NCBI RefSeq assembly: GCF_029201545.1
Contig: NZ_CP104007.1
Coordinates: 3,506,501 to 3,570,500, forward strand
Source of the DNA: Devosia sp. FJ2-5-3
GTDB lineage: Bacteria > Pseudomonadota > Alphaproteobacteria > Rhizobiales > Devosiaceae
Reading direction: 5' to 3'
DNA: 64,000 bases
The position numbers were made by a program, and so were the translations under genes. The notes under the pieces were generated by a model. The model was given only the letters and a program-made list of their open reading frames with translations, was not told the origin of the DNA and did not search any database. Shown here piece after piece: positions 34,524-42,238 of the stretch; position 1 is the first letter of the stretch, and each line of letters begins with the position of its first letter.

Positions 34524-36152
34524 TCAGCCAAGGCCGCGCTGATTGGCGAGTCCGGAAATCGTGGCGCGCAGGGCCGCTGGCTTGACGGGTTTGTTGATGA
34601 CCGCGATGCCACGCTCTTCGGCGAGAGACCGGACGGCCGGACTGCGATCGGCGGTGACGAGGGCCGCCGGCAAATGGCCGCCGAGATTGTGGCGGAGCCA
34701 TTCAATGGCGTCGAGACCCGAAGTCTGGTCGAGGTGATAATCCATCAGCACGAGATCGGGATACCAGCCCTCGAGCAGTCTCTCCTTGTCGATACGCTTG
34801 AGCGAGAGCGCGGTGCGGACATCGCATCCCCAATGCTCGAGCAGGCCGCGCATGGCCTCGAGGATGGCCTCCTCATTATCGACGCAGAGGATTTTCAGAT
34901 CGAAATTGCCAAAGCCGGGCTCGGGCGCCGGTGGGACGACAGGGACCTGCGAGCGCATATTGCGGGCGGCGGGCAGATAAAGGGAAAAGCGCGAGCCGGT
35001 GCCCTCCCGGCTGTCGAGCTCGAGCGTGAGGCCCAGCGCCGTGACGAGGCGCTGGACGATGGAGAGCCCGAGGCCCAGCCCCTGAGCCATGCGCGCTCCC
35101 CGATCGAGCCGCGAAAACTCGGCGAATAACAGCTTGTGCTGATCGCGATTGAAACCGATGCCGGTATCGATGACATCGAGCCGGATGCGATTGCCTCGTC
35201 GGCGCACCCCGACCAGCACCTTGCCGCCGGACGGGGTGTATTTGATGGCGTTGGAGACCAAATTCTGCACGATGCGGCCGACGAGGGTGCGGTCGGCAAC
35301 GATGGCGGCATCGGTCGCGACGATGCGCAGCGACACCTGGCGCTCACGCGCCAGGGGCGCGAACTCCACCTCCATCTTTCGCAGCAGGTCGCGCGCCGCG
35401 ACGATGGTGGGCGCGGGCTTGAGGGCGCCGCTGTCGATCCGCGAGATATCAAGCAGGGCCGACATGATGTCTTCCACCGCCGTCAGCGAAGCCTCGATGG
35501 AATTGGCCAGCTCGGCAAAGGCAGTCGTCTTGGCGCGTTCGATCAGCGTGGATGTGTAAAGACGCGCCGCATTGAGCGGCTGGAGCAGGTCATGGCTGGC
35601 CGCGGCCAGGAACCGGGTCTTGTCGTGATTTGCGGCGTCGGCCTTGGCGCGCGCCACTTCGAGCTCCGCATTGACGCGGGTGAGCGCGGCCGTCCGCTCG
35701 GCAACGCGGCCTTCGAGCGTGAGATTGACCTGCTCGAGCTCCTTTTCAGCGCGCACCCGGTCGGTGACGTCGGAAATGGCGATGGCGAGGCCCCCATCCG
35801 CCAGGCGGGTCGAATGGAATTCGAGCGACTGGCCGGAATTGGCGATGCGCAGCGTGACCGTGGTGGGCGCGGCGGTGATGAAATTGATGCGCTCGATGGC
35901 GAGCCTTGCGGCGTCGCCCTTGCCCAGATCACCGCGCTCGGCCAGAAACAGGGCGATGTCGAACAGGGCAGAGCCCGCACGCGTGAGGTCGTTCGGCAGG
36001 GCCAGGAGACTATTATAGCGTTGGTTGGAGACGACGAGCCGCAGCCCCGCATCGAAAACGCCGATGCCCTGGGGCAGAAAGTCGATCGCCAGCCGCAGAC
36101 TAGCGGCGACATCATCGGGTGGAAGCGGCATGATCAGGCCATGGTTGCGCAT
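34524..36152 (-). CDS. Hybrid histidine kinase: PAS, HisKA, HATPase, receiver
   Basis: This 542-residue cytoplasmic hybrid kinase has no transmembrane segment. A PAS-7-type sensor (about 15-135: LPQGIGVFDAGLRLVVSNQR) is followed by a coiled-coil linker (KELEQVNLTLEGRVAERTAA), a HisKA with phosphoacceptor His in FLAAASHDLLQPLNAARLYT (about 187), a HATPase (LVSNAIKYTPSGG, DTGIGFN, GLGLGLSIV) and a C-terminal receiver (about 420-535) with ILCVDNEEA, phosphoacceptor Asp in LVLMDYHLD and Lys in INKPVKPAAL. The HisKA signature matches the NahK/ErcS-like group, which feeds other regulators through phosphotransfer. It has no partner gene nearby. The exact start is uncertain (also ATG at 36131). Confidence 0.9.
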   Translation of the reverse strand: MRNHGLIMPLPPDDVAASLRLAIDFLPQGIGVFDAGLRLVVSNQRYNSLLALPNDLTRAGSALFDIALFLAERGDLGKGDAARLAIERINFITAAPTTVTLRIANSGQSLEFHSTRLADGGLAIAISDVTDRVRAEKELEQVNLTLEGRVAERTAALTRVNAELEVARAKADAANHDKTRFLAAASHDLLQPLNAARLYTSTLIERAKTTAFAELANSIEASLTAVEDIMSALLDISRIDSGALKPAPTIVAARDLLRKMEVEFAPLARERQVSLRIVATDAAIVADRTLVGRIVQNLVSNAIKYTPSGGKVLVGVRRRGNRIRLDVIDTGIGFNRDQHKLLFAEFSRLDRGARMAQGLGLGLSIVQRLVTALGLTLELDSREGTGSRFSLYLPAARNMRSQVPVVPPAPEPGFGNFDLKILCVDNEEAILEAMRGLLEHWGCDVRTALSLKRIDKERLLEGWYPDLVLMDYHLDQTSGLDAIEWLRHNLGGHLPAALVTADRSPAVRSLAEERGIAVINKPVKPAALRATISGLANQRGLG

Positions 36153-36299
36153 TCGTTAAAGTGCGGTTATCCGCCGTGACGGGGCGCGGCGCAAGTTCGA
36201 CACAGTGGGCATTGCCAAAGCCGGAAAGCTCGACAATTGTGGTCTGTGCACCAAACGCGCGCCCTCAAGGGCGTCTGAAACCCATGAGAGGGCCAAATT

Positions 36300-36740
36300 A
36301 TGAGTGTGTTCAAGGAATTCCGCGACTTCGCCGTCAAGGGCAATATGATCGATTTGGCCATCGGCGTCATCATCGGCGCGGCCTTTGGCGCCATCGTATC
36401 CTCCATTGTCGATGACATTTTCATGCCGCTGATCGGCCTGATCATTGGCGGCATCGACTTTTCGAACCTGTTTGTGGTGCTGTCCAATCCGGACAATGTG
36501 CCCGTTCCATCCATCGCCGCCGCCAAGGCCGCCGGCGTGGCGACGCTCAATATCGGGCTGTTCATCAATGCCGTGGTGAAGTTCACCATCATCGCCTTCG
36601 TGCTGTTCATGGTGGTCAAGGGCATCAACAGCCTCAAGCGCGAGGCAGCCAAGGAGCCGGTCGAGACCACTCCCGCCCCCACCAAGGAAGAAGTGCTGCT
36701 GACGGAAATTCGCGACGCCCTGCGCGCCACGCCCCGCTAG
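36300..36740 (+). CDS. mscL: Large-conductance mechanosensitive channel
   Basis: MscL is a pentameric inner-membrane emergency valve that opens on hypo-osmotic shock. The 146-residue length is normal. The N-terminal amphipathic S1 and TM1 are [20 protein letters not shown] and [20 protein letters not shown], followed by [15 protein letters not shown], a periplasmic loop (about 55-78), TM2 ([20 protein letters not shown]) and the cytoplasmic helix RDALRATPR. The gene is monocistronic: a strong terminator follows 22 bp after the stop. It starts 148 bp from the divergent hybrid kinase start. Confidence 0.97.
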   Translation: MSVFKEFRDFAVKGNMIDLAIGVIIGAAFGAIVSSIVDDIFMPLIGLIIGGIDFSNLFVVLSNPDNVPVPSIAAAKAAGVATLNIGLFINAVVKFTIIAFVLFMVVKGINSLKREAAKEPVETTPAPTKEEVLLTEIRDALRATPR

Positions 36741-36762
36741 GAAAATTTGCGTAGACTGACAG

Positions 36763-36791
36763 ACGGCCGGACACCATCCGGCCGTTTTTAT
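36763..36791 (+). terminator. Rho-independent terminator after mscL
   Basis: A perfect 8-bp stem ACGGCCGG / CCGGCCGT with loop ACACCAT is followed by T5ATTT. Confidence 0.88.
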
Positions 36792-36794
36792 TTG

Positions 36795-37010
36795 GCCGCA
36801 GAGTAGGAATTAGGTCCATTGACAATACTAAATAGGACTATTAGCCTAACTCTAGGTGGTCACTCCTAAGTAGATTTACTATAGTCCGGACTGATCCCCT
36901 CAAGCAAAATACGGGCGTGGGGCGAAGATAGCGACTTTGGGGGTCCGAATTCGTCCGGATTGCAAGATCCCCTCATCTGCATGAGCAAAACAGCTAAGAG
37001 GCAAGGGAAT
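36795..37010 (+). promoter_or_regulatory. AT-rich regulatory region upstream of the broken LuxR-type regulator gene
   Basis: This 216-bp stretch is much richer in A/T than its surroundings. It holds a TTGACA hexamer at 36819-36824 without a good -10 at 17 bp, a small palindrome AATAGGACTATT (36831-36842), and a spaced inverted repeat GGACTATTAG (36835-36844) / CTATAGTCC (36879-36887), one base apart from perfect. Such symmetric sites may bind an autoregulating LuxR/FixJ-type protein. The stretch has no credible ORF. Confidence 0.4.
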
Positions 37011-37646
37011 ATGAGTGGCGAAAACTACTACCATACCTTTCTCAATCGCGATCGACTGGTGCACATCGTCGATAGCGATCCGGCTATGTGCGAGGGGCTG
37101 AGCGTCCTGTTTCGCCTCGAGGGGTTCCAGACCACTTTTTCGCTGGAAGCACCGCACTTTCTCGCCAGCCTCGACAGGCGGCGTCCCGACGTGGCGGTGA
37201 TCAATCTGGCGGTGGGGGAAGAAAGCGGCCTGCCCCTGCTGCGCCGGGTCAAGGCCCTGCGGACCGGCACGCCGGTGGTTATGCTGGCCAATGTGCCGCA
37301 GCTCTAGGCGGCGGTGACGGCGATGAAGCTGGGCGCCACCGACGTGGTGAGCAAGCCCATCGACAGCGAACATCTGTTGACCATCATCCGCGACACGTTG
37401 CGGCGCGACGTCCATCTGGGGGCCATGCAGGGCGGCAGGCGCGCAGTGGAAGTGCGCGGGTTTGCCCAGCTGACGCCGCGGGAGCGCGAAGTGCTGCTGC
37501 TGATCACCAATGGTCAATCCAACAAGGAAGCGGGGCGCGAACTGGGGATCTCGCCGCGCACCATCGAAGTGCACCGGGCGCGGGTTATGGAAAAGCTGGG
37601 CGCGCGCAACACCGCCGATTTGATGCGGATCGTCCTGACCAGCTAA
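37011..37646 (+). pseudogene. LuxR/FixJ-type response regulator interrupted by an in-frame amber codon
   Basis: One continuous frame from the ATG at 37011 (MSGENYYHTFLNRDRLVHIV, with AAGAGG upstream) is broken by a TAG at 37305-37307. After the stop the same frame continues AAVTAMKLGATDVVSKPIDS to a C-terminal LuxR helix-turn-helix (LTPREREVLLLITNGQSNKE, ISPRTIEVHRARVMEKLGAR), ending at 37646. Removing the stop restores a typical 211-residue FixJ-like layout, so the break is a single nonsense change. The receiver also looks degenerate: the phosphoacceptor Asp position reads VAVINLAVGEESG (Asn), so it may already be phosphorylation-independent. It could be a pseudogene, a sequencing error or a suppressible stop. 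Confidence 0.8.
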
Positions 37647-38413
37647 GTATTGGCCCAGCCGGCATCGACGAGGAAATGCTGGCCGGAAATCATGGCGCTG
37701 TCGTCGGCGGCGAGAAACAGGGCCATGCGCGCACAATCGTCCGGACCGAGCAGGCCCGGCAGCGCCTGATGGGCCTGGATGGCGCTGATATCCTCAGGGG
37801 TAATCCAGAGATCGCGCTGGCGCTGGGTCATGACCGCGCCCGGCACCAGGGAATTGACGCGAATGCCGTCGCGGCCGAGTTCGTGCGCCATGGAGCGGGT
37901 GAGGCCATGCACGGCGGCCTTGGCGGTTTCGTAGATGGGGATGGACGGGGTCATGATCATCCAGCTGATGGAGCCGAAATTGATGATCGAGCCGCCGCCG
38001 GCCGCCTGCATGCCGGGCGCCACGGCCTGGATGGCAAAGAAGAAATGCTTGAGATTGACGGCGATGCGCTCGTCCCAATAGGCGGGGGTCACTTCGCGCC
38101 AATCGTGCCGCTGATCGTGGGCGGCATTGTTGACCAGAACCCGCGCCGCGCCATGGCTGGCCGCAAAGCCGGCGATGGCTGCCTGGAAGGTCTCGGTGTC
38201 GGTGACGTCAGCGGGGGTGAACAGCACCGATTGCCCTTCTGCCTGCAATTCGGCCGCCAGGGCATGGCCCTCATCGACAGCGATATCGACAAAGCCGACG
38301 CGTGCGCCCTGGGCCGCGAAATGCCGCACCAGGCCCGCCCCGATACCGGTGGCGCCGCCGGAGATGACCACGGGGCGATCGCGGAGGCTGGGGTAATTGG
38401 CGTATTGGCTCAT
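37643..38413 (-). CDS. SDR-family NAD(P)-dependent oxidoreductase, sugar-dehydrogenase-like
   Basis: The start at 38413 (MSQYANYPSLRDRPVVISGG) gives 256 residues, normal for classical SDRs. It has the cofactor-binding GGATGIGAGLV (about 19-29), LVNNAAHDQRHDWREVTPAY (about 89-108), catalytic Ser in NFGSISWMIM (about 142) and Y-x3-K in IYETAKAAVHGL (about 155-166). The stretch around NLKHFFFAIQAV and GSISWM is reminiscent of sugar 1-dehydrogenases (galactose/arabinose type) of rhizobia, but the substrate is not established. Its stop overlaps the broken regulator's stop by 4 bp (convergent). The frame is open to 38464, but the added residues are arginine-rich and repeat-derived. Confidence 0.88.
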   Translation of the reverse strand: MSQYANYPSLRDRPVVISGGATGIGAGLVRHFAAQGARVGFVDIAVDEGHALAAELQAEGQSVLFTPADVTDTETFQAAIAGFAASHGAARVLVNNAAHDQRHDWREVTPAYWDERIAVNLKHFFFAIQAVAPGMQAAGGGSIINFGSISWMIMTPSIPIYETAKAAVHGLTRSMAHELGRDGIRVNSLVPGAVMTQRQRDLWITPEDISAIQAHQALPGLLGPDDCARMALFLAADDSAMISGQHFLVDAGWANT

Positions 38414-38741
38414 GAGCCGATCTTTCCGGCGGGTTTGTAGGCGACATGAATGTGATAGCGGCAAGTCGACGGAGGGGCAAGGGGATTTGATGTACGTACC
38501 TCAGAATGAGGCGCGCCCGCATTTTGCAGGCGTGGGGCCTGGTGGGGGTGGTCCGGGAGCGGTGGAGTTTGGCGGCCACATTGGGGGCTTGGGGGCTCGC
38601 GGAGGGGCCCTCGGGTCAGGCCTGAGGGAGGCGCGGCGTTTTGGGGGCGATTGGTGTTTGGACGGCGCACAGGGGAGCGGGTCGCGGGCGCCAGGGTGCG
38701 TTGGCGCGTGCGCATAAAAATGGTGGCGAAACGGGTCGGGG
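38414..38741. other. Repeat-bearing intergenic gap without a gene
   Basis: This 328-bp GC-rich stretch lies between the SDR start and the acyltransferase-like stop, both on the minus strand. It contains a family A REP palindrome (38606-38630) and runs of G, and short frames on both strands show no ribosome-binding site or family signal. I see no gene in it. The SDR promoter should lie within the first 100 bp. Confidence 0.55.
38606..38630. repeat. REP-like palindrome, family A copy 3
   Basis: GGCCCTCGGGTC-AGG-CCTGAGGGAG is a slightly diverged copy of the family A element at 9859, 28864 and 52017. Confidence 0.65.
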
Positions 38742-40067
38742 TCAGTGCAACTTTTCGACCGAGGGGGCCATGGTGTGGGGCGTTACTTCGCGCCGCTCGA
38801 CCTCGTCGAGCAGGGCGAGGATCTTGTCGACATTGGCAAGATGGCGTTGCTCCATGGAGAAGTTGAGGGTGACGTAGTCGCGACCGGGACAGAAGGTGCA
38901 GATGTTCACCTCGGTATGCCAGGCGCCGCAATAGAGCGGCTCGATCATGCCATGGGTCATCGGCCCATAGGTGCGGTGGGGCGGAACGAGGGTGAGCACG
39001 ATGTGCATGCCGCCATTGAAGCGCCAGAACCGCTTGTTGGGCAGGGCCGGAATGACGCGGTTGAGCGCGCGCATGGCCTTGAACATGGAATTGACCACCA
39101 CCTGGAACGAGGTGATGTCCTTCTGCTCGATGCCGGCCACGGTGTTGTCGACGGCCCGGACATAGGCGACGAAATCCTCCATCACCTTGAACTTGGCCTC
39201 GAGGGCGCGAACGCGGAAGAAATCATCGTCGGCGCTGTTCCGCTTGGTGTCGAGCATGGTGTAGGCCGCGCCGATCACCTTCTTGCTCATATGCTTTTCC
39301 TGACCCTCGCCATTGAGCGCATGGGTGACGAGGGCAAACATCAGCGAGCGCTGGCGCACGCCGAGCTTGTTGGCGAGACGCCGCAGGCGATGGCGCTCGA
39401 CGGCGAGGGTCCTGAAGCCCCAGGGCCGTTCCGGCGGGGCCAGAATGTTGGCAGCGAGGAGATAGAGGAAAACCGTCGACCAGCCGCGCAGTGCGCTCTT
39501 GAGGCGATCGAGAAAAGGCAGTGTGTGGGATTTGTCGGACTGCACGCCGTGGCCGGCGGAGGCCGAGCGGGTGAGAAGCGCCGAATCCGAGCCCTCGAGC
39601 AGGGCGTGGCTGGAGCGCACCTGCAGGATCGCGGCGCGACCCTGGGCATCCGGGCCGTGCCGACGGACGGCCGCCATAACGCGGAACAGGGGCAAATCCT
39701 TGCGCTCGAAAATATCGGTCGATTTGCTCAGCCATTTATCCGGATAGCCATCGAACTCATCGACCATTTCGACCGAAGTGATGGCGTCGAGCAGATGTTT
39801 CGGAAAGGGCTGACCCGGCTGGGCACCGACAAAGCCGTGGGTCAGCTGTGGCGCCAGCGCCACCATTTCGGCCACCATATTGGCCAGACCTTCCCTGTCA
39901 TAGGAATTGGTCGAGAAGGCGGTGAAGAAGACGGTGTCCCGTCCCTCGTACAAGAACCACTGGAAATCGGTGAACAGCGCCTGAGGATTGCGGCGCGTCG
40001 CCGCCTGCGCCAGCGCCAGAGCATCCCCATGGTGCCCGGCAAAGCTTGAAGACGAAAAACTCTTCAC
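38742..40067 (-). CDS. Acyltransferase-fold protein (WS/DGAT-like), divergent from hemA
   Basis: A GTG at 40067 is the likely start (MKSFSSSSFAGHHGDALALA, 441 residues) because GAGGGG lies nine bases upstream; an ATG at 40091 lacks a ribosome-binding site. The fold resembles CoA-dependent acyltransferases of the wax-ester synthase/DGAT type: the catalytic-like VRSSHALLEGSDS around residue 171 has H-x3-EG in place of HHxxxDG, and a late region GGMHIVLTLVPPHRTYGPMT / CGAWHTEVNICTF recalls the WS/DGAT C-terminal domain. Hydrophobic LPFLDRLKSALRGWSTVFLY may be a membrane-associated helix. The Glu-for-Asp change makes activity uncertain. It points away from hemA across a 357-bp gap. Confidence 0.6.
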   Translation of the reverse strand: MKSFSSSSFAGHHGDALALAQAATRRNPQALFTDFQWFLYEGRDTVFFTAFSTNSYDREGLANMVAEMVALAPQLTHGFVGAQPGQPFPKHLLDAITSVEMVDEFDGYPDKWLSKSTDIFERKDLPLFRVMAAVRRHGPDAQGRAAILQVRSSHALLEGSDSALLTRSASAGHGVQSDKSHTLPFLDRLKSALRGWSTVFLYLLAANILAPPERPWGFRTLAVERHRLRRLANKLGVRQRSLMFALVTHALNGEGQEKHMSKKVIGAAYTMLDTKRNSADDDFFRVRALEAKFKVMEDFVAYVRAVDNTVAGIEQKDITSFQVVVNSMFKAMRALNRVIPALPNKRFWRFNGGMHIVLTLVPPHRTYGPMTHGMIEPLYCGAWHTEVNICTFCPGRDYVTLNFSMEQRHLANVDKILALLDEVERREVTPHTMAPSVEKLH

Positions 40068-40316
40068 GATACGACCCCTCGTACGCCACATGATGGCAGA
40101 GCTGATCTAAGCGCACCTTGTAAATACTGGCAACTACCAGCATGCGGGCAGGTTAATACTGTCGGTGGTTCAAAGCCGGCTCCCAATAGGAAATATGCTC
40201 TTCGGAGCGCCCTCAAAAGGTTGGCAGCCAACCATCTTCCGTTTAGAATGAATCTTAGTTCGGCGTCGTTTCCATGCCTCGAGCCGCGGGCCCCAAGGGA
40301 TCGGCCGCGCGTCGAA

Positions 40317-40330
40317 TTGACCTATGTCAA
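40317..40330 (+). promoter_or_regulatory. FNR/FixK-type box upstream of hemA
   Basis: TTGACCTATGTCAA matches TTGA-N6-TCAA, the half-sites of the FNR/FixK class, with arms perfectly palindromic (TTGAC/GTCAA). It is centred about 100 bp from the hemA start. In rhizobia and Rhodobacter, hemA is under oxygen-responsive FNR-type control, so a role as activator site is plausible. The specific regulator is not encoded here. Confidence 0.6.
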
Positions 40331-40354
40331 CGCCACTTTCTGTCAGCTAGATAG

Positions 40355-40372
40355 GGCTTGCGCTAGCAAGCC
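40355..40372 (+). promoter_or_regulatory. Perfect 18-bp inverted repeat in the hemA leader
   Basis: GGCTTGC-GCTA-GCAAGCC gives 7-bp arms around four bases and lies between the FNR-type box and the hemA start. It could be a second operator or an mRNA hairpin near the 5' end. Confidence 0.4.
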
Positions 40373-40424
40373 GGATCCTACCTGACCCCTTATCGATCCG
40401 GGCGCAGGCTCAAAGGAAAGATCC

Positions 40425-41705
40425 ATGGATTATCGCGGTATTTTCGAGGAAGCAGTCGATGCGCTGCGGTCAGAAAAGCGCTATCGCGTATTTGCCGACC
40501 TCGAACGCATCGCCGGACGTTTTCCGCGCGCCATCTATCGTGACGACGCGGACAATGCGCGCGAAATCACCATCTGGTGCTCGAATGACTATCTGGGCAT
40601 GGGCCAGCACGAAAAAGTCGTGAAGGCCATGCAGGACACCGCCGGTGCGATGGGCGTCGGCGCCGGTGGCACCCGCAATATTTCGGGCACCAACCGCCCG
40701 CTGGTCGAGCTCGAGCGCTCGCTCGCCGATTTGCACCGCAAGGAATCGGCTCTCGTCTTTACCTCGGGCTTCGTGTCCAACGAAGCCGGCATTTCCACCA
40801 TTGCCCGGCTGCTGCCGGACTGCGTGATCTTCTCGGACCAGCTCAACCACGCCTCGATGATCCAGGGCGTGCGCCAGAGCGGCATGGAAAAGAAGATTTT
40901 CCGCCACAATGACGTTGCGCATCTGCGCGAACTGCTCAGCCAGGTGGACCGCAAGCGGCCCAAGCTGATCGTGTTCGAGAGCGTCTATTCCATGGACGGG
41001 GACATCGCCCCGATCAAAGAAATCTGCGACCTCGCCGATGAGTTCGGCGCCATGACCTATATCGATGAAGTCCATGCCGTGGGCATGTACGGACCGCGCG
41101 GCGGCGGCATTGCCGAACGCGATGGGCTGATGGACCGGATCGACGTGATCGAAGGCACGCTGGCCAAGGGCTTTGGCGTGATGGGCGGCTATATCACCGC
41201 CAACCGCGCCATCATCGACGCCGTGCGCTCCTATGCAGCCGAATTCATCTTCACCACCGCCCTGCCCCCTGCCCTTTGCGCAGCGGCGCGCGCCTCGATC
41301 GAGCACCTCAAGGGCAATGGGCTGGAACGCACGCTGCACCAGCGCCAGGCCAAGCTGACCAAGGCAATCCTGGCCGATGCCGGCCTGCCGGTGATGGATA
41401 CCGCGACCCATATCGTGCCGCTGATCGTGGGCGATGCGCGCGCGGTGAAAGCCGCCAGCGACATGCTGCTCGACAAGCACAATATCTATATCCAGCCGAT
41501 CAACTACCCGACCGTGCCAAAGGGCACCGAGCGCCTGCGCATCACGCCGACGCCGCTGCACACGGACGAAATGGTGTTCGAGCTGCGCCATGCGCTGGTG
41601 AGCGTATGGACGAGCCTCGAATTGCCGCGCGAAAAGGCCGATGCCGCGTTGACGGCCAGCAAGCTGACTTCAGGCGATCTGACCCTGCCCAATCTGGGTG
41701 GATAG
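40425..41705 (+). CDS. hemA: 5-aminolevulinate synthase (Shemin pathway)
   Basis: This enzyme condenses glycine and succinyl-CoA to 5-aminolevulinate, the committed step of heme and related tetrapyrroles in Alphaproteobacteria. It is a PLP-dependent alpha-oxoamine synthase. The product has 426 residues. The start [20 protein letters not shown] is usual. Landmarks are [12 protein letters not shown] (about 79-90), the Asp/His pair in [16 protein letters not shown] (211-226), and the PLP Lys in [13 protein letters not shown] (K248). A FNR/FixK-type box upstream fits oxygen-responsive control. The 3' end (last 13 codons) is duplicated in a tandem repeat just downstream; the gene itself is intact. 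Confidence 0.98.
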   Translation: MDYRGIFEEAVDALRSEKRYRVFADLERIAGRFPRAIYRDDADNAREITIWCSNDYLGMGQHEKVVKAMQDTAGAMGVGAGGTRNISGTNRPLVELERSLADLHRKESALVFTSGFVSNEAGISTIARLLPDCVIFSDQLNHASMIQGVRQSGMEKKIFRHNDVAHLRELLSQVDRKRPKLIVFESVYSMDGDIAPIKEICDLADEFGAMTYIDEVHAVGMYGPRGGGIAERDGLMDRIDVIEGTLAKGFGVMGGYITANRAIIDAVRSYAAEFIFTTALPPALCAAARASIEHLKGNGLERTLHQRQAKLTKAILADAGLPVMDTATHIVPLIVGDARAVKAASDMLLDKHNIYIQPINYPTVPKGTERLRITPTPLHTDEMVFELRHALVSVWTSLELPREKADAALTASKLTSGDLTLPNLGG

Positions 41706-41962
41706 GATTTTGGCTGACGGCCTGGTGCGCAAGCATTTCCAGTGGCGCCAAGACATCACCCCCTCCTAACCTCCCCCTGTCAGGGGGAGCGACAGATTGG
41801 GGATGGGGACAAGCAAGCGTACTTGAGGCGAGCTGACCCTGCCCAATCTGGGTGGCCAGGATTTTTGCTGACGGACTGGTGCGCAAGCATTGCCAGAGGC
41901 GCCAAGACATCACCCCCTCCTAACCTCCCCCTGTCAGGGGGAGGGACAGATTGGGGATGGGG
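41667..41962. repeat. 142-bp tandem duplication spanning the 3' end of hemA (154-bp period)
   Basis: Copy 1 (41667-41808) starts inside hemA and copy 2 (41821-41962) is offset by exactly 154 bp. They are about 90% alike over shared stretches such as CTGACCCTGCCCAATCTGGG and CAAGACATCACCCCCTCCTA. Copy 2 therefore carries a dead remnant of the hemA C-terminus (LTLPNLGG) with an in-frame stop before it. Each copy also includes one CCTCCCCCTGTCAGGGGGAG palindrome of the type seen near 7.1 kb. A few substitutions separate the copies, so the duplication is not brand new. Confidence 0.85.
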
Positions 41963-42059
41963 GGCGTTTAGAGCGCCTCGAAAAGGCCGCTCCCTTAACA
42001 GGGGAGACTCGGGTGGGCGCACCGCCTCTGGCGCCTGCTTGACGAAAATCTTCGATAGG

Positions 42060-42222
42060 CGCAAATTTATCGGATGACGCATCCGAAACACCAGTTCCGA
42101 CGTTGTGGTTTGCAACCCTCAAGGGGTGGCTGCTGCTTGCCTTTGGCACGACGACGCTGAGCTTCATCAGCCTGTCTTGGAACCTGAGGTAAACCTGCCA
42201 CCGTCCGGTCGGCAGGTTTTTT
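42060..42222 (+). ncRNA. Candidate structured leader RNA upstream of the GNAT gene
   Basis: The region contains several small perfect hairpins in order: CGGATG-ACG-CATCCG (42071-42085), GGTT-TGC-AACC (42108-42118), CCCT-CA-AGGG (42116-42125) and TGCC-TTT-GGCA (42138-42148). It ends in a strong intrinsic terminator whose T-tract stops 16 bp from the GNAT start. A 28-codon ORF (42074-42160, MTHPKHQFRRCGLQPSRGG then CCLPLARRR) runs through it, but with no ribosome-binding site. The layout is that of a cis-acting leader with attenuation. From memory it resembles the alphaproteobacterial speF-type leader found before ornithine decarboxylase or polyamine genes; this was not verified. Confidence 0.55.
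42192..42222 (+). terminator. Intrinsic terminator/attenuator immediately before the GNAT gene
   Basis: AACCTGCC and GGCAGGTT form a perfect 8-bp stem around an 11-base loop (ACCGTCCGGTC), followed by T6. Its end is 16 bp before the GNAT start codon, so full termination would silence that gene unless an upstream structure prevents the hairpin. AACCTGAGG at 42181-42189 could pair alternatively with the same strand. Confidence 0.8.
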
Positions 42223-42238
42223 GTTTTCGGAAGTCTTA

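Larger units (their letters stand above)
40068..40424 (+). other. Shared upstream region of hemA and the acyltransferase-like gene
   Basis: This 357-bp gap between divergent genes contains no credible ORF. It carries a CRP/FNR-type box (40317-40330) and an 18-bp perfect inverted repeat (40355-40372), which are listed separately. AAAGGAAAG just before 40425 is the hemA ribosome-binding site. Confidence 0.6.
41963..42238 (+). other. Intergenic stretch between the hemA duplication and the GNAT gene
   Basis: No protein gene of normal size is seen. The left part (41963-42055) is GC-rich and featureless apart from short repeats; the right part holds the candidate leader RNA with a 28-codon ORF and an attenuator described separately. 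Confidence 0.5.

Noticed and set aside
36960..37010. Upstream extension of the broken regulator from a TTG at 36960
   Set aside because: It has no ribosome-binding site, while AAGAGG plus ATG at 37011 gives a family-like N-terminus.
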